Numbered from the stretch's first letter, positions 51,920-62,663 are shown. The stretch: DNA of 64,000 bases from Clostridia bacterium (GCA_017618055.1 JAFZVB010000004.1:202253-266252), one strand, 5' to 3'. The notes: generated from the letters alone by a model not told the origin. Program-made: numbers and translations.

Positions 51920-53856
51920 TATTGTTGATGTTCTCTTATAATACCATCTTTGTATGCAGCGATTAACTCGTTAAGATCTTGTATCTTAGCTTGCATATCT
52001 TTGCCCTTATCTGTATCTGCGATACAGAGTCTCTTCTTTTGGTATTCAATAATTGCAGTTGAGGAGTGAATATCTGTTCCTTCTCTAATTGCTTTTTCTT
52101 GAGATACAAATGGTTCGTGTGCAACAAGCTTAAGATTTCTTGAGTTCCATACGAGAGTATATCCAGCGATTCCTGTTACTCTTTGATATGCCTTTGAGAA
52201 GCCACCATCTATAACGATTACCTTGCCATTACAATGTATTGGAGATTCGCCATCTTTGTATTTTACTGGTACATGACCATTGATAATATGTCCTGTTTCC
52301 CAGTCTATTCCAAATTCATCAAAGATTAACTTAACATACTTTGGATCATTATATAATTCGTAGTATGGATTCTTCTTTTCAATATATGCAGACTTATCTT
52401 CGATAAGAGTTGCTTCAAATGTTGCCATTTTTTCTTTTCCAAATAGAGGAGAACGTTCACCTGTTCCAACAAACCATACTAAATCTTTAGCATATTCTTT
52501 TTCTTTCTTGTCTGTGGAATATCTAAGTTTTCTCATCCATTTATCTAATTCATCACAAAGTGCTTTTCCTTTGAACTCTTTTCCATCTATTGTAACTTCT
52601 TGGAATGAACCATCTTTATTCATTGGAATACAACCATGATATAAGAGGTTACCGTTATAGATACGGTACATACTTCCTCTCTTGTAGAAGAATTCAACAT
52701 GTTGTTGAAGTTTTTCACTATGTTTGAATGAAGAAACAAGTGCATCCAGAACAGTTTGTTCTGTCTTGGATAATTCAAATGGATTATTTTTGTCTACAGT
52801 TGGGAAATATGGATCTTTTAATTCATATTCTTTTCCTTCAACAGTTACTGTTTCTTTATCAAAGTTTATTCTTGCTAAATTCTTTCTAGATTCCATTAAG
52901 AATTCAGGCCTACGTGTTGCAAGTTGTCCTTCTAGTTTCCATTGGATAATGGAAATAGCCTTATTTACACACTCTAAGAGGTGAACTTCTTTTGTATTTT
53001 TCATAGCAGGTGCATATGCAGAAACATCATCATCTCCATATGTCTTTTGTGCCATAAGAATTAGTGGGAGTAGGTCTATGCCATATCCTTCTAGTGTTCC
53101 AAGGTTTCCATATCTTGCACATAATCTCACTACGTGAGCAACACAAACTGCGCTACCACAAGCAGCACCCATCCATAGTACATCATGATTTCCCCATTGT
53201 ACGTCTACTGAATGGTATGTCATAAGTCTATCCATAACTGCAATAGCATTTGGGCCTCTGTCATAGGCATCTCCAATAACGTGAAGTCTATCTATAGCTA
53301 AGTGTTGTATAAGTCTTGCAATAACGGTTATGAATGCCTTGGAGTTATTTGTGTAGATAATAGAGGATATAATTTCATTATAATATGCCTCTTTATCTGG
53401 GACTTCGGAACGCTCTAGAATGAGTTCTTCAATAATATATTGATACTCTTTTCTAATAGCTCCTTCAATTCTGTATCTAGGATATTTGGAGGACATTCTT
53501 CTAGTAATACGAACCATATATAAGAGCATTTGTCTGCACCAGTCATCAAAGTTCTTGTTTTCTTCTTCAACTAATTTAAGTTTTCCTTCTGGATAATAAA
53601 TTAAAGTCGCTAAATCTCTTTTTGTGTTTTCATCTAATTCATCACCAAATTCATCGTCTATCTTTTGTCTAATAGAACCAGAACCATTCTTTAGAATGTG
53701 TAAGAAAGAATCTCTTTCTCCATGGATGTCTGAAATAAAGTGTTCAGTTCCCTTTGGAAGATACAAAAGAGAAGACAAATTAATGATTTCAGATGCTGCA
53801 CTAGATACGGTTGGATACTCTATAGAAAGCTGTTTTAAGTATTTAAGATTATCCAT
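51919..53856 (-). CDS. fbp: Fructose-1,6-bisphosphatase, class III
   Basis: The 645-residue gluconeogenic phosphatase is the Bacillota type. The calcineurin-like metal site is seen as ISDIHGERDSF and DAYDRGPNAI, with WGNHDVLWMGAA and the later NGHVPVKYKDGE. It converts fructose-1,6-bisphosphate to fructose-6-phosphate. The ATG at 53856 lies 6 bases after GGGGG; a frame open 12 bases further starts within that SD. Transcription runs into birA. Confidence 0.95.
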   Translation of the reverse strand: MDNLKYLKQLSIEYPTVSSAASEIINLSSLLYLPKGTEHFISDIHGERDSFLHILKNGSGSIRQKIDDEFGDELDENTKRDLATLIYYPEGKLKLVEEENKNFDDWCRQMLLYMVRITRRMSSKYPRYRIEGAIRKEYQYIIEELILERSEVPDKEAYYNEIISSIIYTNNSKAFITVIARLIQHLAIDRLHVIGDAYDRGPNAIAVMDRLMTYHSVDVQWGNHDVLWMGAACGSAVCVAHVVRLCARYGNLGTLEGYGIDLLPLILMAQKTYGDDDVSAYAPAMKNTKEVHLLECVNKAISIIQWKLEGQLATRRPEFLMESRKNLARINFDKETVTVEGKEYELKDPYFPTVDKNNPFELSKTEQTVLDALVSSFKHSEKLQQHVEFFYKRGSMYRIYNGNLLYHGCIPMNKDGSFQEVTIDGKEFKGKALCDELDKWMRKLRYSTDKKEKEYAKDLVWFVGTGERSPLFGKEKMATFEATLIEDKSAYIEKKNPYYELYNDPKYVKLIFDEFGIDWETGHIINGHVPVKYKDGESPIHCNGKVIVIDGGFSKAYQRVTGIAGYTLVWNSRNLKLVAHEPFVSQEKAIREGTDIHSSTAIIEYQKKRLCIADTDKGKDMQAKIQDLNELIAAYKDGIIREHQQ

Positions 53857-53945
53857 AAATTCCCCCAAAATAATATTATTAACGCATAATATTATACCCT
53901 AAATTTACACAGTTAGCAATACGGAGAGTCAAAACGGGGTTTAAG

Positions 53946-53974
53946 TTGTATATAAAACTTAAAAGTGGTATAAT
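53946..53974 (+). promoter_or_regulatory. Promoter of the paired ABC/FtsX genes
   Basis: TTGTAT (53946-53951) and TATAAT (53969-53974, preceded by TGG) with a 17-bp spacer, 33 bp before the ATG. Confidence 0.75.
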
Positions 53975-54006
53975 ATATAGGCCGAAAAAAAAGAAATGGA
54001 GAGATT

Positions 54007-56124
54007 ATGGCGTTTATAAAACTAAACAATATAGGGAAAATCTATTCCACAGAAGGAACCCTTGCCATCGGTATTAGAAATGTCAACCTAGAATTTGATA
54101 TAGGTGAGTTTGTAACCATTACTGGTCCAAGTGGATCCGGTAAGACTACTCTCTTGAATATCATTAGTGGGTTAGACACGTATGAAGAAGGAGAACTCTT
54201 AGTTGAGGGAGAGCCTACTTCACACTATATACAAAAAGATTGGGAGAAATATAGAGAAGACTATATATCTTTTGTATTCCAAGATTACAAGATTATAGAA
54301 AGTTTCACCGTATATGAGAATATTGAACTTGCTCTAATGAATATTAGAGATCCAAAAGAAAGAAGAAAGAGAACACTAGAAATTATAAACAAAGTGGGAT
54401 TAACCAAATTCATGAAGAGTAAAGGAAGCAAGTTGTCTGGTGGTCAAAAGCAAAGAACAGTTATTGCAAGAGCACTAGCAAAAGAGAGTCCGGTTATTCT
54501 TGCAGACGAACCAACAGGAAACTTAGACAGCGAAACTTCTAAAGAAATTGTTGAACTATTAAAGGAAATTTCAAAGGATAGACTAGTAATAGTTGTCACA
54601 CACTCATTTGACCTCTTTGAGGACTATGCAACAAGAAATATTAGGATTGCAAATGGTGCAGTTGAAGCAGATGATGCATTAAGACAAAAGGATGCACCAA
54701 CCGAGGTTAAGAAGTGTGAAAGCAGTAACGCAAAAGATGATTTGAAGAATAGCATTATCCTAGGTATTCATAAATTCTTTGCTAAACCTAAGCTTGCATT
54801 CTTTATGACAATAATCATGATAATTGGCCTAGTTGGACTAATATTTGCCACTGCATATTTTGGATTTGCATTAAAAGACCAAAAGACATATGTGTTTACA
54901 CATATAGAGGGTAGAGTTGTAATAAGTAGAACAGATGGCAAATCAGTAACATCGGCAGATTTAAATACATTAAGAATAGACTTACACGCAGATTCTTGTT
55001 GTTTATATGATGATCTATATGACACCATATATTATTTCAACAATGGGAAACATTCGTTGCCAGATGGTTATTTTAAAACATCCTACGATGGGAAAATTTC
55101 AAAAGGAAGATTGCCAGAGAATGACAATGAGGTATTCTTATCTATTCCAGCATATGCCAAAGATGAATATGGCGAACTTGGACAAATAAAAACCATTTAT
55201 CGTACTTCATATGTGGTTGTTGGATATAGGTATTATTACGATAATATGAAGTCTGCACAAATCGTGTTGACAAATGAAGGATTTAATAGACTAACTAAGT
55301 CATATTATTTTGAAAGGATGAGTACTCAACTTGTAAATGCAGCATATCAAACTGTATATCCAACTATTCAGGTAGATAGTACTCTTTCTGGAAATGAAGT
55401 AATTGTAGAAAGCAATCTTCAAACTCCAGATTATTATCATGTTGGAGACGATGTTACTCTAAGAGTAAGTTCCAACTCTTTAAGCAAAGAAGAGACACTT
55501 CAAATTAAGAACATTAAGTTAATAGACAATGATGCATATACATATAATGTATATATTTCCAGTGAGAAAGCAAATTTATTGTTTACTGAACTTGCTCCAA
55601 CAATGCATAAACAAGCATCATTATTCTTTGAAACAGATGAAGATGCACAAGATGTTCTTCCAACATTAAGAGAGAAAGGATATAACGGAATAGTCTCTAA
55701 TACAACATATGTAAATAGCAGTGCAGCAGTTCTTAACTTGGTAGGAAGAATAGGATATATAATTCTTTGGATAGTAATTGTTCTCTTCCTTGCATTGTTT
55801 ATTAGATTGGTATTCTCTAGAGCACTAGCGGCAGATAAATCAGACGTTGCAATATTCCGTTCTATGGGAATTAAGAGAGCAGTTATTAAAAAGTCTATGT
55901 ACACACAAGTATCCATAAGCAGTTTGATATCAATTATTGTTGCTATAGCATTCTGCTTAGCAATGTATCTATCTCCTGCAAGTGAATTCTTACCATTCCT
56001 TCCATGGTGGAGTTATATTGTAATACTTTGTGGTGTTGCATTTATTGTTATGAGAACAGCAAGGTCATTTAACAAGAAGATCTTTGGTCAGTCTGTTCGT
56101 AAAAATATGGGTAGGGGGAAATAG
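54007..56124 (+). CDS. ABC transporter, fused ATPase and FtsX permease (first of pair)
   Basis: The 705-residue protein has an N-terminal ABC ATPase: Walker A GPSGSGKTT near 39, signature LSGGQKQRTVIARAL near 142, Walker [14 protein letters not shown] first helix near 258-285, an extracellular domain of about 290 residues and an FtsX-type C-terminus with three helices and the loop RALAADKSDVAIFRSMGIKR follow. It starts only 3 bp before the next ABC/FtsX gene, so the two probably form a heterodimer or act together. The substrate is unknown (a peptide, lipoprotein or envelope component). ATGGAGAG precedes the start. Confidence 0.88.
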   Translation: MAFIKLNNIGKIYSTEGTLAIGIRNVNLEFDIGEFVTITGPSGSGKTTLLNIISGLDTYEEGELLVEGEPTSHYIQKDWEKYREDYISFVFQDYKIIESFTVYENIELALMNIRDPKERRKRTLEIINKVGLTKFMKSKGSKLSGGQKQRTVIARALAKESPVILADEPTGNLDSETSKEIVELLKEISKDRLVIVVTHSFDLFEDYATRNIRIANGAVEADDALRQKDAPTEVKKCESSNAKDDLKNSIILGIHKFFAKPKLAFFMTIIMIIGLVGLIFATAYFGFALKDQKTYVFTHIEGRVVISRTDGKSVTSADLNTLRIDLHADSCCLYDDLYDTIYYFNNGKHSLPDGYFKTSYDGKISKGRLPENDNEVFLSIPAYAKDEYGELGQIKTIYRTSYVVVGYRYYYDNMKSAQIVLTNEGFNRLTKSYYFERMSTQLVNAAYQTVYPTIQVDSTLSGNEVIVESNLQTPDYYHVGDDVTLRVSSNSLSKEETLQIKNIKLIDNDAYTYNVYISSEKANLLFTELAPTMHKQASLFFETDEDAQDVLPTLREKGYNGIVSNTTYVNSSAAVLNLVGRIGYIILWIVIVLFLALFIRLVFSRALAADKSDVAIFRSMGIKRAVIKKSMYTQVSISSLISIIVAIAFCLAMYLSPASEFLPFLPWWSYIVILCGVAFIVMRTARSFNKKIFGQSVRKNMGRGK

Positions 56125-56126
56125 AC

Positions 56127-58646
56127 ATGATTACTATTAAAAATTTAAATAAATTTTTCAATAAGAAAAAGTCTAACGAGATTCATGTTATAAACAATGT
56201 TTCCCTTAAGTTGCCATCCAAAGGAATGATAGCAATCTTTGGTAGAAGTGGATGTGGTAAGACAACACTACTTAATGTTATTGGTGGACTAGATAAGTTT
56301 GACTCTGGTGATGTATTAATTGACGACCAAAGCATTAAGAAAAACACAGATGATATAAGAAACGAAAGAATAGGTTATATTTTCCAGAATTATAATCTAG
56401 ATTATAATATCTCAATTTATGACAACGTTGCAACATCTTTACAACTTCTTGGAATTAAAGACAAGAAAGAGATAGATAAGAGAGTTATGGCAGCCCTAAA
56501 TAATGTTGGTATGCAGAAATTTGCAAGACGTAATCCTCAAACTGTTTCTGGTGGCCAACAACAAAGAGTGGCTATTGCAAGAGCAATTGTAAAGGGTTCA
56601 GATATTATCCTTGCAGACGAGCCTACAGGTAACCTAGATGAAGAAAATACCTATATGGTTATGGACATTTTAAAGGCTATCTCTAAGGATAGATTAGTAT
56701 TGCTTGTAACACATGAAGAGAACCTTGTAAACGAGTACTGTGATAACATAATTAACATAGTAGATGGCAAGATAGTATCGGCTACAAAAGGTACTGGAGA
56801 GGCATCTCAAGCAGGATATACTGGAAACAAGATTTACCTCGGGGATTTGAATAAAACTGAGATAAATGCAAATGGCTTCCAAATCTCATATTACGGAGAT
56901 GAACTATCCAAAAATAAGACTTTAACTATCATTAATGATGGAAACAAGGTTTTCTTGTACTCCAATGATCCAGAGATAAAAGTCATAAATAATACCAGTG
57001 ATACAAAGGTTTTTGAAGGCAAAAAAGAGGACTATTTAAAGAGAGAAAAAGAAGATATAGATATGTCCACATTAACAAAGATAGAGCCTAAGAAGAAAAT
57101 GGGTAGATTGTTCACATTTGGCAAGTCTTTTGTTGAAGGATATAAACTAATGCTTAGTAAGAAGGCTGCAGGTAGAAAGGCACTAACAACTATACTTGCA
57201 TTATTTGCTATGGCATTCATTATTGTCGTTGCACTTCTTGGTGTAGACATTAGAAACTTAAACAATTATGCAGATAGCAAGACTGTCTATGTAAATATAA
57301 CAAAGAAGGTCAACTCTTCTGTAACTACAGACCCACAACTTAATACACAGGTTATTCAAGACCTTATTTCAAGTATTAACAATATGAGTGAAGTCTCTAG
57401 TACAAGATTTATTCAAAACACAGATAGCAGGAAACAATCTCATACAATAGTCGTTGGAGATTATGATACTGCAGCCGAAAACTTCAATGCTTCAGTTAAT
57501 TCATTTGATAAAAACATTAAAGATGCAGCTAACTTAGACCTAGTCACAGGTTCAAGACCAACTAAATATAACGAGATGCTTGTAAGTACATCTTTAGCAA
57601 AACTCATAATTGAAAGTTTAGGAATGAGTGAAATCTCAGACTATAAAGGTGTCATTGGTCTAAGAGTATATTCATATGATTCATATGGAGACGAAAATGC
57701 CTTTGGTATTAACAAGATTGTTGGTGTTGTAAGAGAAACAAATCCTTGTGCATATTTCTCAGAAGAGATATTAACTTGGTTGTACTTAAAGAAGACAATA
57801 GGTTCTGGCTGGTTTGGAACAAGAAAAGTATATGCAAATTGTATGTATCCAAATGTTGGAACAATTGAAAAAGGCAAGGCATATGTTGGAAAGAATGTAT
57901 CAGTTCCAAATACATTAGGTATTACAAAATATCATGTTGGAGATTCTTTATATGTAGAAGACTTTAGAGATACAGCCCAACATCATTATACTGTTTCAAA
58001 GCTTATGTCCAATGTTTCTACGGAGACAATAGATTATGAAAATATGATTATCCTTAATGATGAAGATTACGTATCTCATCTTTCATACTATTTATATGGT
58101 AATGGTTCTCAAAGATATGATTACTACACCTTAGCAGTTAGCGTGAAGAGCATCACCAGTGTAGATTCAGTCGCAAAGGCAATTAAGAATTTAGATAGTT
58201 CTTTAGAAATCACTATGCCAACAAAATTATCCAATGAATCTCTTAAGACTTTCTTGCCTAAGCTTATAAGCTTACTTGTAATAGTTGCAGTAATGGGATT
58301 GTGCTTATACTTTGTAATGAGATCTTCATTGTTAACAAGAATTAGAGAAGTTGGAATTTATAGAGCAATTGGCGTAAGAAAGCAAAATATTGTATTCAAA
58401 TTCTTTGCAGAGAGCTTATGTGTAATAACCATGACAGTTCTAATTGGATTTGTAATTATGAGCGCAATTATGTGGAAGTTAATGACATATGGTTCAGCAG
58501 TTTATAATATGATATATTATCCAGTTTGGGTTGGCTTTGCTGCACTTGTCTTCTTATATGGTGTATGTATCTTCATCTCATTATTGCCAGTAATGGCTCT
58601 TATGAATAAGAGACCGGCAGAAATATTATCTAAGTATGACATCTAA
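56127..58646 (+). CDS. ABC transporter, fused ATPase and FtsX permease (second of pair)
   Basis: The 839-residue protein has Walker [10 protein letters not shown] near 38, signature [15 protein letters not shown] and Walker [13 protein letters not shown]. It then has a 130-residue linker with a short beta part, a helix near 355-375, a large extracellular domain and three C-terminal FtsX helices with [17 protein letters not shown]. Its partner starts just upstream; the different extracellular domain sizes (about 290 and 340 residues) suggest a heteromeric complex. A GTAGGGGGAAATAG SD is present. The transcript ends at 58652-58671. Confidence 0.88.
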   Translation: MITIKNLNKFFNKKKSNEIHVINNVSLKLPSKGMIAIFGRSGCGKTTLLNVIGGLDKFDSGDVLIDDQSIKKNTDDIRNERIGYIFQNYNLDYNISIYDNVATSLQLLGIKDKKEIDKRVMAALNNVGMQKFARRNPQTVSGGQQQRVAIARAIVKGSDIILADEPTGNLDEENTYMVMDILKAISKDRLVLLVTHEENLVNEYCDNIINIVDGKIVSATKGTGEASQAGYTGNKIYLGDLNKTEINANGFQISYYGDELSKNKTLTIINDGNKVFLYSNDPEIKVINNTSDTKVFEGKKEDYLKREKEDIDMSTLTKIEPKKKMGRLFTFGKSFVEGYKLMLSKKAAGRKALTTILALFAMAFIIVVALLGVDIRNLNNYADSKTVYVNITKKVNSSVTTDPQLNTQVIQDLISSINNMSEVSSTRFIQNTDSRKQSHTIVVGDYDTAAENFNASVNSFDKNIKDAANLDLVTGSRPTKYNEMLVSTSLAKLIIESLGMSEISDYKGVIGLRVYSYDSYGDENAFGINKIVGVVRETNPCAYFSEEILTWLYLKKTIGSGWFGTRKVYANCMYPNVGTIEKGKAYVGKNVSVPNTLGITKYHVGDSLYVEDFRDTAQHHYTVSKLMSNVSTETIDYENMIILNDEDYVSHLSYYLYGNGSQRYDYYTLAVSVKSITSVDSVAKAIKNLDSSLEITMPTKLSNESLKTFLPKLISLLVIVAVMGLCLYFVMRSSLLTRIREVGIYRAIGVRKQNIVFKFFAESLCVITMTVLIGFVIMSAIMWKLMTYGSAVYNMIYYPVWVGFAALVFLYGVCIFISLLPVMALMNKRPAEILSKYDI

Positions 58647-58651
58647 AAAAT

Positions 58652-58671
58652 ACCAGGGTTTCGGCCCTGGT
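58652..58671. terminator. Bidirectional terminator
   Basis: ACCAGGG / CCCTGGT stem with a TTTCGG loop and A/T tails on both sides. It serves the ABC genes (+) and malic enzyme (-). Confidence 0.85.
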
Positions 58672-58677
58672 TTATTT

Positions 58678-59850
58678 TTATTCTCTACAAACTCCTGTAT
58701 CTTTTGCAGCCTGTTTAACGGCTTCGGCAACTGCCTTACATACTCTTTCATCAAAAGGTTTTGGAATAATGTAGTCTACAGACAAATCTTTTTCAGATAC
58801 CAAAGAAGCTAAAGCCTTTGCAGCAGCAATCTTCATTTCTTCGTTAATAGTCTTTGCCTTTGCATCTAATGTTCCTCTAAAGACACCAGGGAATGCTAAA
58901 ACGTTATTAATTTGGTTTGGATAATCACTTCTTCCTGTACCAACTATAACAGCGCCACCTTCCTTTGCTTCTTCTGGAGTAATTTCTGGTGTTGGGTTTG
59001 CCATAGCAAAAACTATAGGATCTTTTGCCATAGACTTAATCATTTCTTTTGTAACTATCTTTGGAGCGGAAACACCAATAAATACATCTGCACCTTTAAG
59101 AGCATCTGCAATAGTTCCGTTAACATTGTTTTTATTTGTTGTGAGAGCAAGTTTTGCAGTGTAGTCATCTCCTGTTCTACTTGTTCTAGAAATAACTCCG
59201 AACTTATCTGAAAGGATAATATCCTTTGCTCCTAGTTTTTGGAGGAGTTTACAAATAGCAACACCAGCAGCACCGGCACCACTAATGGCTATAGTACAAT
59301 CTTCAATCTTCTTTCCAACAACTTTAAGGGAATTAATAATTGCAGCACCACAAACAATAGCTGTTCCGTGTTGATCATCATGGAAGATAGGAATATCTGT
59401 GCAAGCTTTTAACTTTTCTTCTATCTCAAAACAACGAGGTGCGGAAATGTCTTCTAGGTTAATTCCACCAAATGATCCAGAAAGAAGAGAGATAGTTTTA
59501 ACTATTTCATCTACATCCTTAGATTTGACACAAAGAGGAATAGCATCTACACCACCGAATTCTTTGAAGAGTACACATTTGCCTTCCATAACAGGCATTC
59601 CAGCAATTGGGCCAATGTCTCCAAGACCTAGAACAGCAGTACCATCTGTAATAACAGCAACAGTATTCCATCTTCTTGTTAAGTCATAAGACTTATTTAC
59701 GTCTTTTTGGATTTCTAAACATGGTTGTGCAACACCTGGAGTATATGCAAGAGAGAGTTCATCTTTTGTTCCTACTTTAACACGAGAAACAACTTCTAAT
59801 TTGCCTTTCCATTCTCCGTGCAACTTTAATGATTCTTCAAAATAATTCAT
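58678..59850 (-). CDS. NAD(P)-dependent malic enzyme
   Basis: The enzyme decarboxylates malate to pyruvate with NAD(P)+. The short bacterial 390-residue type has SLAYTPGVAQPC (catalytic Tyr), AVITDGTAVLGLGDIGP (with the substrate loop), the divalent-metal IFHDDQHGTAIV and the nucleotide-binding ISGAGAAGVAIC. MANPTPEITPEEA follows, as in the family. With oxaloacetate decarboxylase it routes C4 acids to pyruvate. AAAGGAAGG precedes the ATG. Confidence 0.94.
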   Translation of the reverse strand: MNYFEESLKLHGEWKGKLEVVSRVKVGTKDELSLAYTPGVAQPCLEIQKDVNKSYDLTRRWNTVAVITDGTAVLGLGDIGPIAGMPVMEGKCVLFKEFGGVDAIPLCVKSKDVDEIVKTISLLSGSFGGINLEDISAPRCFEIEEKLKACTDIPIFHDDQHGTAIVCGAAIINSLKVVGKKIEDCTIAISGAGAAGVAICKLLQKLGAKDIILSDKFGVISRTSRTGDDYTAKLALTTNKNNVNGTIADALKGADVFIGVSAPKIVTKEMIKSMAKDPIVFAMANPTPEITPEEAKEGGAVIVGTGRSDYPNQINNVLAFPGVFRGTLDAKAKTINEEMKIAAAKALASLVSEKDLSVDYIIPKPFDERVCKAVAEAVKQAAKDTGVCRE

Positions 59851-59875
59851 AAGATACCTTCCTTTTAATGTGAAT

Positions 59876-59904
59876 AGTATAATTCAATTAAAAGGTATTT
59901 GCAA
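59876..59904 (-). promoter_or_regulatory. Promoter of malic enzyme gene
   Basis: On the minus strand TTGCAA (59904-59899) and TATACT (59881-59876) with a 17-bp spacer. Confidence 0.7.
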
Positions 59905-59909
59905 TTAAG

Positions 59910-59938
59910 TTGCGTATATTATAAATATTAAGTAAAAT
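59910..59938 (+). promoter_or_regulatory. Promoter of rmlB-like gene
   Basis: TTGCGT (59910-59915) and TAAAAT (59933-59938) with a 17-bp spacer, divergent from the malic enzyme promoter. Confidence 0.65.
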
Positions 59939-59967
59939 ACTTAAACTAAATCCAAGGGGAAATTTAT

Positions 59968-60927
59968 ATGCGTATTTTAGTTACAGGTGGAGCAGGATTT
60001 ATAGGATGTAATTTCATTAGATATGAGATTGCTAATTATGATGATACCATTATTTGTGTAGACTCTTTAACATATGCTGGAAGTCTAAATAATCTAAAAG
60101 ATGTTGCAGATAATAAGAACTTTAAGTTCATAAAAGCAGACATAACAGACGAGCAAGCAATAGATGATATATTCAAAGAATATAATCCGGATATAGTTGT
60201 AAACTTTGCAGCAGAAAGCCACGTAGATAATTCTATTAACAATCCAAACATTTTTACAAAGACAAACATCTTTGGAACACAAGTACTTATGAACGCTTGC
60301 TTAAAATACAAAGTAAAAAGATTCCACCAAGTATCTACAGATGAAGTTTATGGGGATTTGCCATTAAATTCAGAGAAGTGGTGTATTGAAAGTGCACATA
60401 TAAAACCATCTAGCCCATATGCAGTTAGCAAAGCAGCAGCAGATTTACTTGCATTGTCCTATAAGAGAACATATGGACTTCCTATTACTATCTCAAGATC
60501 CTCTAACAATTACGGACCATATCAAAACAAAGAGAAGTTGGTTCCTAATTCAATTAACTGCCTCTTAACTGGAAAGAAGATTCCTCTTTATGGAAACGGA
60601 TTAAATAAGAGAGAATGGATACACGTAGATGATAACTGCAAGGCAATAGACCTTATAGTTAGAAAAGGAAGAGAGGGTGAAATATATAATATTTCAACAA
60701 ACGAAGAAAAGACAAACTTGCAAGTAGCTCGTGCAATCCTTGCAAAGATGGAAATGGGCGAAGAAAACATAGAGTTTGTTGAAGATAGAAAAGGACATGA
60801 CTTAAAGTACTCTATGAGTAGTAACAAGTTAAAACAAGAACTAGGTTGGAAACAAGAGATTAGTTTTAGAGAAGGATTAATTAGTACTATAGACTGGTAT
60901 CTTGAAAACAAAGATTTCTTAAAATAG
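59968..60927 (+). CDS. rfbB: dTDP-glucose 4,6-dehydratase
   Basis: The enzyme converts dTDP-glucose to dTDP-4-keto-6-deoxyglucose. The 319-residue extended SDR has GGAGFIG (7-13), SLTYAGSLNNL, NFAAESHVDNSI, STDEVYGDL (catalytic Asp and Glu) and YAVSK (Tyr151, Lys155), all hallmarks of RmlB. The other rhamnose genes (rmlA, rmlC, rmlD) are not in the window, so its product may be used elsewhere or for another 6-deoxysugar. CAAGGGGAAA precedes the ATG. Confidence 0.93.
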   Translation: MRILVTGGAGFIGCNFIRYEIANYDDTIICVDSLTYAGSLNNLKDVADNKNFKFIKADITDEQAIDDIFKEYNPDIVVNFAAESHVDNSINNPNIFTKTNIFGTQVLMNACLKYKVKRFHQVSTDEVYGDLPLNSEKWCIESAHIKPSSPYAVSKAAADLLALSYKRTYGLPITISRSSNNYGPYQNKEKLVPNSINCLLTGKKIPLYGNGLNKREWIHVDDNCKAIDLIVRKGREGEIYNISTNEEKTNLQVARAILAKMEMGEENIEFVEDRKGHDLKYSMSSNKLKQELGWKQEISFREGLISTIDWYLENKDFLK

Positions 60928-60937
60928 ATTGTAGCAC

Positions 60938-60966
60938 TACGAGATTTATTATGTTATAATCTCGTA
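60938..60966. promoter_or_regulatory. Operator-like inverted repeat on the suf promoter
   Basis: TACGAGATT (60938-60946) and AATCTCGTA (60958-60966) form a perfect 9-bp inverted repeat with an 11-bp centre. The second arm overlaps the -10 TATAAT (60955-60960) and the likely transcription start. Its position suits a repressor site, or a stem-loop if transcribed. The -35 is weak. Confidence 0.55.
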
Positions 60967-60984
60967 TACACAAGGAGAATATAT

Positions 60985-61704
60985 ATGTTGGAACTCAAAA
61001 ACGTTACCTTTACTGTAGACACAGATTTAGGTAAGAAAACAATAATTGATAACATATCTCTCAAGATAGATGAGAAATTTGTTGCTTTTACTGGTCCTAA
61101 TGGTGGTGGTAAGTCTACACTTGCTAAACTCATTATGGGATTATATAAACCAACAAGTGGCAAGATTTATTTTGATGGCCAAGATATTACAGAAATGTCT
61201 ATAACAGACAGAGCAAAACTAGGACTTGGATATGCTTTCCAAGCACCAGTCAAGTTTAAAGGCATTACTGTTTCAGATTTAATCTCTATTGCAAGTGGAA
61301 GAAAGCTTAATGTAACAGAAATCTGTTCATACCTTTCACAAGTAGGGCTCTGTGCAAGAGAGTATGTAAATAGAGAAGTAAATAACGAATTAAGTGGTGG
61401 CGAATTAAAGAGAATAGAAATTGCAACAGCAATGGCAAAATCTCCTAAACTCACACTATTTGATGAACCAGAAGCAGGAATAGATCTTTGGAGTTTCAAC
61501 AATCTTATCTCTGTTTTTGAGAAATTAGAAGAACAAACAAATGGCTCTATCTTAATTATCTCTCACCAAGAACGTATTTTAAATATGGCTCAAAGGGTTA
61601 TAGTAATAACAGCTGGAAAGATAACACAAGATGGAAAGAAAGAAGACATCCTTCCTGGACTCTTATCTACAAACGTATGCAAGACTCTTGCAGACAAAAT
61701 GTGA
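60985..61704 (+). CDS. sufC: Fe-S cluster assembly ATPase SufC (SmsC-like)
   Basis: The 239-residue soluble ABC ATPase powers Fe-S assembly on its SufB-type partner. It has Walker A GPNGGGKST at 37-45, signature LSGGELKR near 136 and Walker B LTLFDEPEAGIDL. EPEAGID with an extra Asp is typical of SufC. The partner gene follows after 8 bp. No SufS, SufU, SufD or SufE gene is adjacent, matching the two-gene SUF-like minimal system (SMS). CAAGGAGAA precedes the ATG. An inverted repeat covers the promoter. Confidence 0.92.
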   Translation: MLELKNVTFTVDTDLGKKTIIDNISLKIDEKFVAFTGPNGGGKSTLAKLIMGLYKPTSGKIYFDGQDITEMSITDRAKLGLGYAFQAPVKFKGITVSDLISIASGRKLNVTEICSYLSQVGLCAREYVNREVNNELSGGELKRIEIATAMAKSPKLTLFDEPEAGIDLWSFNNLISVFEKLEEQTNGSILIISHQERILNMAQRVIVITAGKITQDGKKEDILPGLLSTNVCKTLADKM

Positions 61705-61712
61705 GGTGAAGT

Positions 61713-62639
61713 ATGGCAGAACTTAGTGCAATTCAAAAGAATATGTTAAAAGAAATTGCTGGTTATGAATCCATACCAGAGGGCGCATATAATCTTCGTT
61801 CCAACGGAACTCTTGCTGGACGTAGAACAACAGCTAATATAGATATTCAAACAAAGACAGATAAACCAGGTATAGATATCATCATTAAGCCAGGTACAAA
61901 GAACGAAAGAGTAGACATTCCAGTTATATTAACCCAAACTGGGTTAAATGACCTTGTATACAATGATTTCTACATCGGTGAAGGTGCAGATGTTTTAATA
62001 GTTGCAGGTTGTGGTATTCACAATGCAGGTGGGCTTAAGTCTGAACATGATGGGATCCATGCATTCCACGTAGGAAAGGATGCAAGGGTTAAATATGTAG
62101 AAAACCATTATGGTGAAGGTGAAGGAACTGGAGAAAGAATACTTAATCCAACAACAGAAATTGAGATAGATGAAGGTGGTTATATGGAGATGGAAACTTC
62201 CCAAATTAGAGGAGTAGATTCTACATATAGAAAGACAAGAGCAAAGCTTGGAGATAAGGCAATTCTTGTTATAAAAGAAAAGATCTTAACACACGGACAT
62301 CAAAAGGCAACTACAGACTTTGTAGTAGATCTTGATGGTGTAGATAGTGGTGCACATGTCATCTCTCGTTCTGTAGCAACAGAAGATTCATATCAAAAGT
62401 ATATGTCTTGTGTAAATGGAAATAACAGATGTAACGGCCACACAGAATGTGATGCTATCTTAATGGACAATGGCCAAGTAGATGCTGTTCCAATGGTTAA
62501 TGCACACACCACAGAAGCAAGATTAATACACGAAGCAGCTATAGGGAAAATTGCCGGAGAACAATTAGATAAACTCATGACATTAGGTCTCACAGAGAAA
62601 GAGGCTGAAGAAGAGATTGTTAACGGATTCCTAAGATAA
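61713..62639 (+). CDS. sufB: Short SufB/SufD-family Fe-S scaffold (SmsB-like)
   Basis: The 308-residue protein keeps the SufB/D right-handed beta-helix core (GADVLIVAGCGIHNAGGLKS; GGYMEMETSQIRG; a C-terminal HTTEARLIHEAAIGKI) but is about 150 residues shorter than E. coli SufB, as in the minimal SMS proteins. Candidate cluster ligands are Cys in GCGIHN and the late CNGHTECD with Glu and His around. It forms a complex with SufC to build Fe-S clusters for the cell. GAGGTGAAGT precedes the ATG. Confidence 0.88.
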   Translation: MAELSAIQKNMLKEIAGYESIPEGAYNLRSNGTLAGRRTTANIDIQTKTDKPGIDIIIKPGTKNERVDIPVILTQTGLNDLVYNDFYIGEGADVLIVAGCGIHNAGGLKSEHDGIHAFHVGKDARVKYVENHYGEGEGTGERILNPTTEIEIDEGGYMEMETSQIRGVDSTYRKTRAKLGDKAILVIKEKILTHGHQKATTDFVVDLDGVDSGAHVISRSVATEDSYQKYMSCVNGNNRCNGHTECDAILMDNGQVDAVPMVNAHTTEARLIHEAAIGKIAGEQLDKLMTLGLTEKEAEEEIVNGFLR

Positions 62640-62663
62640 TACGTACAAAATGAATAGATAAAG

